Source: Chloroflexota bacterium (GTDB lineage Bacteria; Chloroflexota; Dehalococcoidia; Plut-88900). Taken from it: 13,023 nucleotides of DNA. The stretch lies in the NCBI GenBank assembly GCA_022572865.1, contig JACZVB010000008.1:1-13023 (forward strand), written 5' to 3'. A model generated the notes under the pieces. That model did not search any database. It was not told the origin of the DNA and worked only from the letters and a program-made list of their open reading frames with translations. Positions 8,180 through 13,023 of the stretch are shown here, one piece after another (the stretch's first letter is position 1; each line of letters begins with the position of its first letter). The position numbers and the translations under genes are program-made.

Positions 8180-8677
8180 ATGGCCCCCGAGGATCGGACC
8201 CGGTTTATAGCCGACGTCAACGTGGGCAGGCTCGCCAGGTGGCTGCGGGCCCTGGGATACGATACCCTTTTCTTCAAGGAGATAGACGACGACGACCTGG
8301 TGAGAATCGGTCTCGCCGAGGGCAGGGTGGTCTTGACCCGGGACTCCCGGCTCATGGAGCGGCGGGTGGCGGCCCTGGGCCCGTTGAAGGCCATACTCAT
8401 CAGGTCCGAGGAGGTCCAGCTGCAGCTAAAGCAGGTGGTGGAATCCCTGGGGCTCGACTGCCGCAGGCGGCCCTTCTCCCTCTGCCTGGAGTGTAACCAG
8501 GGCCTCGAATCGGTGCCCAGGTCGGAGGTCCGTACCCAGGTGCCCCCTTACGTCTTCGAGACCCAGGCCTCATTTCACCGCTGCCCCTCCTGTAGAAAGG
8601 TCTACTGGCAGGGGACCCACTGGCGGCGCATGTCGGAAGAGCTGGAGAGGGCATGTCTAGTGGAGATGGCCGAATAA
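8180..8677 (+). CDS. Mut7-C RNase-domain protein (PIN-like fold plus zinc ribbon)
   Basis: This is a 165-residue protein of the Mut7-C/DUF82 family, a predicted metal-dependent nuclease with a PIN-like fold; its natural substrate is not established. Signature stretches are FIADVNVGRLARWLRALGYDT (9-29, in the usual position), acidic residues D12, D36-D39 and D55 (VLTRDSRL), and a C-terminal zinc ribbon C102-x2-C105 and C135-x2-C138, followed by YWQGTHWRRM. ATG at 8180 is preferred to GTG at 8174 because GAGG at 8171-8174 gives proper spacing to the ATG. The length is normal for the family (about 160 residues). The stop TAA (8675-8677) shares its last A with the ATG of the following deacetylase, so the two are probably translationally coupled. 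It may act in RNA processing or repair, but nothing in the sequence decides this. Confidence 0.88.
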   Translation: MAPEDRTRFIADVNVGRLARWLRALGYDTLFFKEIDDDDLVRIGLAEGRVVLTRDSRLMERRVAALGPLKAILIRSEEVQLQLKQVVESLGLDCRRRPFSLCLECNQGLESVPRSEVRTQVPPYVFETQASFHRCPSCRKVYWQGTHWRRMSEELERACLVEMAE

Positions 8678-9771
8678 TGAGACGTGGCGCCTTCATCTAC
8701 GAAGACGCCATGTCCCGGCACGTTCTCCGGGAAGACCACGTGTTCATTCCAGCCCGTCTCAGGTACACCTACGAGCTCCTGGAGCGCTACGGCGCGTTTC
8801 AGGTGGAAAACTCTCGCCTGGTAAAGCCGCGCCGCGCAACTGACGAAGAGGTCCTCACCTTCCACACGGCCGACTACGTCGCTGCGGTCAAGGGCTTCAG
8901 CAGGGGCGAGTCCCTGGTGGACCCGACGACGTATAATTTCAGCGATGCCGGGGATAACCCTACCTATCCGGGCATGTACGAGGCGGCCACCCTGGTCGTT
9001 GGCGGCTCCCTGGTCGCCTCCGACCTCCTCATGGAAGGGGCGGTGGACGTCGCGTTCAACGCCTCGGGAGGGCTGCACCACGCCGCGCCGGGAAACACCT
9101 CGGGTTTCTGCGTCTTTAACGACGCCGTCATCGCCATAAAGCACATGGTGGACAAGGGCCTCAGGGTCGCCTACGTAGACATCGACGTTCACCATGGAGA
9201 CGGTGTCCAGAACGCCTTTTACAATACCGACTCGGTGCTGACCATATCGGTCCACGAATCGGGCAGGTTCATCTTCCCCGGCACCGGCTTCACCGATGAG
9301 CTTGGAGAGGACGTGGGCAGGGGATATGCCGTCAACCTGCCCCTTGCCCCGTATACCGACGACCAGGTCTACCTGGAGGCCTTCCGCCAGGTGGCGCCAC
9401 CCCTGGTACGGGCCTTTCGGCCCGACGTCCTGGTCACTCAGTTGGGCATCGATACCTATCACTCTGACCCGTTGGGACACCTGAACATCACCACCCAGGG
9501 GTATCTGGGCGCCATCGGGGAGCTTGCCGGCCTGTCGGATAGGTGGCTGGCCCTGGGGGGCGGGGGGTATAATGTGGGGGCCGTGGCCCGGTGCTGGGCC
9601 CTGGCCTACGGCCTCATGATCGAGCGTGAATGGCCCAACGAGATTCCCGCCGAGTACAGGGGCCGTATGGATCGACCCTCCTACGGGACGGTGACGGCCC
9701 CAGGCTGGAGGGGCGGCAGAGGGAAGAGGCCCGGGCCTTCGCCCAGCAAAGCGTCGATGAGATCAAGCTGA
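8677..9771 (+). CDS. acuC: Histone deacetylase-family / AcuC-like deacetylase, C-terminus frameshifted
   Basis: This zinc-dependent deacetylase of the arginase/HDAC fold removes acetyl groups from lysines (Bacillus AcuC acts on acetyl-CoA synthetase) or from small amides. Numbering from ATG 8677, the active site is complete: the His pair H134-H135 in GGLHHA, D168/D170 and H172-H173 in DIDVHHGDG (zinc ligands D170 and H172), the third zinc ligand D259 in GIDTYHSDPLGH, and the catalytic Tyr298 in GGGGY. The start chosen overlaps the upstream stop by one base, with GGAGATGG at 8662-8669; ATG 8653 is an alternative adding eight residues. The last 23 residues (from about 9700) read WRGGRGKRPGPSP and look unnatural. 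Adding one C to the run at 9698-9701 opens a frame ending KLKVFPIHGL at 9797, which looks like the real C-terminus. The catalytic core is unaffected. Confidence 0.9.
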   Translation: MRRGAFIYEDAMSRHVLREDHVFIPARLRYTYELLERYGAFQVENSRLVKPRRATDEEVLTFHTADYVAAVKGFSRGESLVDPTTYNFSDAGDNPTYPGMYEAATLVVGGSLVASDLLMEGAVDVAFNASGGLHHAAPGNTSGFCVFNDAVIAIKHMVDKGLRVAYVDIDVHHGDGVQNAFYNTDSVLTISVHESGRFIFPGTGFTDELGEDVGRGYAVNLPLAPYTDDQVYLEAFRQVAPPLVRAFRPDVLVTQLGIDTYHSDPLGHLNITTQGYLGAIGELAGLSDRWLALGGGGYNVGAVARCWALAYGLMIEREWPNEIPAEYRGRMDRPSYGTVTAPGWRGGRGKRPGPSPSKASMRSS

Positions 9772-9797
9772 AGGTCTTCCCAATCCACGGCCTTTAA
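9702..9797 (+). pseudogene. Out-of-frame C-terminal segment of the deacetylase
   Basis: This frame codes RLEGRQREEARAFAQ and then, after a short stretch, IKLKVFPIHGL before a TAA at 9795-9797. It is a helical, charged tail in the shifted frame that begins exactly where the in-frame product turns into low-complexity Gly/Pro/Arg/Ser. It would join the upstream reading if the four-C run at 9698-9701 had five Cs. This may be a sequencing or assembly error, a real mutation, or a programmed shift; the first is most likely. Confidence 0.7.
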
Positions 9798-9815
9798 CCC
9801 TGGCGAAACGATTAC

Positions 9816-10733
9816 ATGGTGCAAATAAAGTTCGGACCTCTCTACACTCGAGTTCACTACCTGGTTGGGCCTCGGGAGTTCGCTGGAATGACCGAGGAGT
9901 GGGGCTTCGACTCCCTGTGGGTCCCCGAGACCCCCGTGACCCCGGAGCCGGGATTAGACTGCTTCACAACCCTCGGGGCCTTTGTAGAGCACACCGACCG
10001 GCTGACCCTGGGCACATGTGTGATCCTGGTGCCCCTGAGGCACCCCGCCATCCTGGCCAAGGAGGTCGCCACCCTGGACTACCTCTCGGGCGGCAGGATC
10101 GTCCTGGGGGTGGGGGTGGGGGGCGCATCGTCGGCGGCCCTTCAGGTTAGCGGCGTAGATCCCAGAGAGCGGGGGGCAAGGACCGACGAGGCGTTAGAGA
10201 TCGTCACCCAACTCTGGACCGGCGACACGGTATCACACCACGGCAGGTACTACCACTTCGACGATATGTGCATGGAACCGGCCCCCGTCCAGAGGCCCCG
10301 GCCCCCTATATGGGTGGGAGGCGAGTCGGAAGGGGCCATGCGCCGGACCGCCCGGTGGGGGGATGGCTACGTGCCCGCCAGAATAACCCCGGCAGGCTAT
10401 CATCGGGCTATCCAAAGGATAGAGCGGCACGCCCAGGAAATAGGGAGGGACGCATCGAGCATTACCCGGGCCCTGCACCTCTATTTCCGTATCGGAGAGG
10501 ACAGGGAGCAGGCTGAGAGAGACGCCAACGAAGATATCCTCAAAAGGGTCGGCAGGGGCCTGACAGGTGAGCGAGGATGCGCCGCGGGAACGCCAGATGA
10601 CTGCGCCCGCACCATCCAGCGGTTCATATCCGCCGGGGTGGAGCACTTCGTAGTCAACCCGGCATGCGGCCCCCCTGAGTACGTGTCCCAGCTGGAGCGT
10701 TTCGCCAGAGATGTCCTGCCTCGCTTCCGGTAA
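9816..10733 (+). CDS. Luciferase-like (LLM) flavin/F420-type oxidoreductase
   Basis: This is a 305-residue TIM-barrel protein of the bacterial luciferase-like superfamily, most like the F420-dependent branch (hydride transfer using a deazaflavin or flavin cofactor; substrate unknown). Signs are an N-terminal WGFDSLWVPE (29-38), the TLGTCV strand followed by LRHPAILAKEVATLDYLSGGRIVLGVGVG, the GRYYHF segment, PPIWVGGESEGAMRRTARWGDGYVP, and a C-terminal helix ending LERFARDVLPRF. The length is normal for the family. The start is ATG at 9816; no clear Shine-Dalgarno is seen. It lies 19 bases after the restored end of the deacetylase gene (9797), so it could share that transcript. Many Chloroflexota and Actinobacteria carry numerous LLM paralogues, so its presence says little about the neighbours. 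Confidence 0.9.
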   Translation: MVQIKFGPLYTRVHYLVGPREFAGMTEEWGFDSLWVPETPVTPEPGLDCFTTLGAFVEHTDRLTLGTCVILVPLRHPAILAKEVATLDYLSGGRIVLGVGVGGASSAALQVSGVDPRERGARTDEALEIVTQLWTGDTVSHHGRYYHFDDMCMEPAPVQRPRPPIWVGGESEGAMRRTARWGDGYVPARITPAGYHRAIQRIERHAQEIGRDASSITRALHLYFRIGEDREQAERDANEDILKRVGRGLTGERGCAAGTPDDCARTIQRFISAGVEHFVVNPACGPPEYVSQLERFARDVLPRFR

Positions 10734-10870
10734 TGGCCTGGGGCCCCACCAGAGCTAAGTCTGCTCCATCGAAAGGTTCATATACGTGGGCGTGGAGCGC
10801 GGGTGCAGCTGTTGTTCGGTTAGCAATGTGACTAAGCAACTATCTCAAACCAACCTGCATCAGTATTCGT

Positions 10871-10957
10871 CATCCTTCGACAAGTCCCGAGTATCGGGAC
10901 AAGCTCAGGACGAACGGGGAATGTAACCTCTTCCGTTCTTGGTGAGCCTGTCGAACC
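10871..10957. repeat. Palindromic intergenic element B between convergent genes
   Basis: An inverted repeat pairs TTCGACAAG (10876-10884) and CTCAGGACGAACGG (from 10904) with CCGTTCTTGGTGAGCCTGTCGAA (10933-10955). The left arm is interrupted by the hairpin GTCCCGA-GTA-TCGGGAC (10884-10900) plus a repeated AAG. The left arm without this hairpin pairs fairly evenly with the right arm, so the hairpin looks like an insertion. It sits in the 284-base gap between the LLM gene and the convergent ROK gene and could act as a two-way terminator. Confidence 0.7.
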
Positions 10958-11017
10958 ACCTTTTGAGATAATTTCTTAATCCAGGTTCAGCCCCTGGGGT
11001 ACTGCGAAACAGAGGGG

Positions 11018-11923
11018 TCAGGACCCGTGACCCTCGGCCCAGAAGGCCGCAGCGCCCCTCAGCCCGACGTCATCGCCACCCTGGGCCTCGACCACCACAG
11101 CCCGGGAAGAGGGACAGACGCCGCCACATTCTGCCAGCATCTTCCTGATGGGATTCAGCAGCAGGTCGCCCGACCGGGACATCCCTCCCCCTATGACGAC
11201 GACCTCCGGGGAGAAGCAATGCACCAGGTTGAACACGCCGACAGCGAAGGCCCCGGCAACATCATTGAAGTATTGAAGGGCCTCAGGATCACCCGCCGCG
11301 GCCCGGGCCGAAACGGAAGCCGGGTCCTCACCGCTCAGCCGCAGCAGGGCCGTCCCAGATCCCAGGGCCTCTACCGTTTTGCCCGTGGCCCGCTCGATGA
11401 TGGTGTGCCCCGCTTCGGCAATGGAAAGCCTTCCCCGCAGAAGCCGGCCGTTGAGGACCACCCCCGCCCCCACACCCGTGCTGGAGGTCATATATAGCAT
11501 GTCCTGGTACCCGCGGCCCGCGCCGTATCGGTGCTCTCCCAGCGCGGCCAGGTCGGCATCATTGGCCAGGAGGACCGGCATGCCGAGGGCCTCGGCCAGG
11601 GACCGGCTGCCGACCCGCCCTTCCCACAGCGGCAAGTTGGGAAGCCTGAGGGGAACGCCCCGGGAGTAGTCCACGGGCCCCGGGACCCCCACCACGGCGC
11701 CCGCGATATCGCCTTCGATCCTGTCAGCGACCTCCTTAAACAGTCGCACCAGGGCGGTGGGATCATCGGCGGGGGTGGCGATAACCTGCTTGTGACCCAC
11801 GGAGCCCCGCTGGTCTACGACCGCCACCCGAAGCCTGGTGCCGCCCAGGTCACAGGCCAGGATCTGTTCATCCATCGAGGGTGTCATCTCGGCTCCCCCC
11901 CGGCCTGAGCTGTTGCTGTTCAT
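11018..11923 (-). CDS. ROK-family sugar kinase (glucokinase-like) without the zinc motif
   Basis: This is a cytoplasmic ATP-dependent sugar kinase of the ROK family, probably acting on glucose or a related hexose given its neighbours. The ATP-binding DLGGT lies at residues 25-29, the catalytic Asp in NDAD at 121-124, the phosphate-binding SSTGVGAGVVLNG at 147-159, and EAGH at 170-173. The usual CxCGxxGC zinc-binding segment after EAGH is missing: the sequence runs from EAGHTIIE through ATGKTVEALGSGTAL, about ten residues shorter than typical. The N-terminus given (ATG 11923, 301 residues) leaves an unusually long lead. ATG at 11887 (MTPSMDE) has a strong GGGGGAG upstream and fits the family better. 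It starts 12 bases after nnr and is probably co-transcribed with nnr and pgl. Confidence 0.88.
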   Translation of the reverse strand: MNSNSSGRGGAEMTPSMDEQILACDLGGTRLRVAVVDQRGSVGHKQVIATPADDPTALVRLFKEVADRIEGDIAGAVVGVPGPVDYSRGVPLRLPNLPLWEGRVGSRSLAEALGMPVLLANDADLAALGEHRYGAGRGYQDMLYMTSSTGVGAGVVLNGRLLRGRLSIAEAGHTIIERATGKTVEALGSGTALLRLSGEDPASVSARAAAGDPEALQYFNDVAGAFAVGVFNLVHCFSPEVVVIGGGMSRSGDLLLNPIRKMLAECGGVCPSSRAVVVEAQGGDDVGLRGAAAFWAEGHGS

Positions 11924-11935
11924 CCGCCCTATTCC

Positions 11936-12706
11936 TCAAGACAGTTGTACTATGCCGCCCTTCTCGAATATCGGCCCGACCGACAGGCCGAGGGTCGGCC
12001 TCGCGTAAAGCTGCGGGGGTACCCCGATATCGCCAAGGTATACCTCTCCGGCGTGTCGCAAGCCCGCCCGGGTCTGAAGCCCCGTCTTTGGGAGGGCCAG
12101 GGTCAGGGTGGCCGTGGCCTTGATAGCCGGTTGGCAGATAGCTCCTGTGGTCGCATCGAGGCCGCTGGGAATGTCCAGGGAGAGAATGGGCGCGCCGTGG
12201 GCGTTGGCATCGCGAATCAGGTCAGAGGCCTCACCTTTTGGCGCTCCTCTCAGGCTGTATCCTATGACCGCATCGATGATGAGGTCGGCGGAGGGGAGCC
12301 GGGCCCCCTCCACATAATGTGTAACCGGCACCTTCAGCCGGGTCACTATGCCGAGTTGAATCGCCGGCACTTTTCGGAAACTGGAGCAGGGCGCAGTGGT
12401 GAATATCTCGATCCCGACGCCCCAATTTTGAAGGTGTCGGGCGCACGCTAGGCCGCCGCCGCCGTTGCCACCCGTCCCCACCAGCACCAGGACCCGACCC
12501 TCTGGCGAGCCGCTCTCAAGGAATCGGGCCCTTGCCAGCTCCGCCAGGCCACGACCCGCATTCTCCATAGTCTGTACCAGCAGGATGCCGTACTCTTCCT
12601 CCAGCAGACGGTCTACCTCTCTCATCTGGTCCACGGTGACGAAAGGGATATCCGCATCGCCTTCCACGATGTGCCAGTGCGCCTTTTTCATCTTCCCCGG
12701 GCTCAC
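11936..12706 (-). CDS. nnr: NAD(P)H-hydrate epimerase (YjeF N-terminal domain), stand-alone
   Basis: This enzyme interconverts R and S forms of hydrated NADH/NADPH so that a dehydratase can repair them. It has 256 residues, a Rossmann-like YjeF-N domain only. Motifs are TMENAGRGLAELA (46-58), GTGGNGGGGLACARHL (77-92), DAVIGYSLRGAPKG (145-158) and LSLDIPSGLDATTG (176-189), with the catalytic-type Asp at 178 in DIPSG. The canonical GxGNNGGDG loop reads GTGGNGGGG, so the first Asn and the Asp are replaced by Gly. The dehydratase domain often fused to it is absent here. GTG at 12704-12706 overlaps the upstream pgl stop by four bases in the arrangement GTGA, which supports this start; ATG at 12689-12691 is an alternative. 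The ROK gene starts 12 bases downstream. Confidence 0.88.
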   Translation of the reverse strand: MSPGKMKKAHWHIVEGDADIPFVTVDQMREVDRLLEEEYGILLVQTMENAGRGLAELARARFLESGSPEGRVLVLVGTGGNGGGGLACARHLQNWGVGIEIFTTAPCSSFRKVPAIQLGIVTRLKVPVTHYVEGARLPSADLIIDAVIGYSLRGAPKGEASDLIRDANAHGAPILSLDIPSGLDATTGAICQPAIKATATLTLALPKTGLQTRAGLRHAGEVYLGDIGVPPQLYARPTLGLSVGPIFEKGGIVQLS

Positions 12707-13023
12707 GCTTCCGTGCCCTGCAATTGACCAGCCGCCGCCTTGGTGAGGAACCAGTGGGCCACACCAGGGATTGGACGGACCAGAGAGGCGGGCAGCCGCG
12801 GGTCCCCTGGCCCGGAGCTCATCACCTGCCTAAGCACCGTCGCTTTGGACTCATCGGTTACCAGAAATAGCACCGTCTTGGCGCCATTGATGAGGGGAAG
12901 AGTGAAGGTGATACGGTATGTCCCGAGATGGGCCACCCAGGGGGCCGCCACCAAGCGACTCTTCTCATCCAGGGCCCTACTCCCCGGGAAGAGGGACGCA
13001 GTATGGCCGTCCTCGCCCAGGCC
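12703..13023 (-). CDS. pgl: 6-phosphogluconolactonase, C-terminal part, cut by the window end
   Basis: This enzyme hydrolyses 6-phosphogluconolactone in the oxidative pentose phosphate pathway. The visible 106 residues begin within the signature GLGEDGHTASLFPGS at 13023-12979 and continue with the family's RITFTLPLINGAKTVLFLVT strand-helix and the LPASLVRP segment, ending QLQGTEA. The protein is open at the window edge, so roughly the N-terminal 130 residues lie outside. Its stop TGA (12703-12705) overlaps the GTG of nnr, a sign of translational coupling. The order pgl-nnr-ROK suggests a hexose/NADPH module, with more pentose phosphate genes likely beyond the edge. Confidence 0.93.
   Translation of the reverse strand, partial: GLGEDGHTASLFPGSRALDEKSRLVAAPWVAHLGTYRITFTLPLINGAKTVLFLVTDESKATVLRQVMSSGPGDPRLPASLVRPIPGVAHWFLTKAAAGQLQGTEA

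Noticed and set aside
8602..9480. Open frame on the - strand (292 codons) opposite the deacetylase
   Set aside because: It is antisense to a gene with a complete active site and has no recognisable motif.
10981..10997. Possible terminator hairpin CCAGG/CCTGG after the ROK gene
   Set aside because: A five-pair stem without a clear T-run on the - strand is too weak to call.

Overview
The window looks like part of the chromosome of a GC-rich, uncultured bacterium. Chloroflexota (Dehalococcoidia-like) is the best guess, with moderate confidence. The grounds are the gene mix (a DUF503/YlxP protein, an MrfA/YprA helicase, an AcuC-type deacetylase, a luciferase-like F420-type oxidoreductase, and a pgl-nnr-ROK cluster), frequent AGG and ATA codons, many TTG/GTG starts, and dispersed palindromic intergenic elements of the TGTCATTC...GAATGACA and TTCGACAAGCTCAGG types. 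No rRNA, tRNA, CRISPR array or transposase was seen. Layout: bases 1-348 carry no convincing gene but can fold into a long series of stems; they look like a structured RNA, possibly the 5' domain of a group II intron. Next come four tandem paralogous EamA/DMT-type 10-TM transporters (349-5149, + strand), all starting with GTG or TTG. Each carries an unusually long and poorly conserved loop between TM7 and TM8. A short ylxP-like gene (5247-5540) and a large mrfA-like DNA repair helicase (5625-7931) follow on the same strand. After a 128-bp palindromic element (8016-8143) comes a tightly coupled pair: a Mut7-C RNase-domain protein (8180-8677) and a histone-deacetylase-fold (AcuC-like) enzyme (8677-9771). 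The normal C-terminus of the deacetylase appears to lie in another frame, because of a one-base loss in a C-run near 9698-9701. A luciferase-like (F420-type) oxidoreductase closes the + strand block (9816-10733). A second palindromic element (10871-10957) sits between convergent transcription units and shares a 7-bp hairpin module with the first. On the - strand, reading from the right edge, a pgl fragment (6-phosphogluconolactonase, cut by the window end), an NAD(P)H-hydrate epimerase (nnr) and a ROK-family sugar kinase form a close-packed operon. How the genes may work together: the - strand operon fits glucose phosphorylation, the oxidative pentose phosphate pathway and repair of damaged NADPH. 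The + strand block mixes small-molecule export, DNA repair and protein or small-molecule deacetylation; apart from the transporter array and the Mut7-C/deacetylase pair, no shared pathway is evident. Most unusual are the transporter array with its divergent central loops, the structured RNA in front of it, the apparent frameshift in the deacetylase, and the two hairpin-bearing intergenic repeats.
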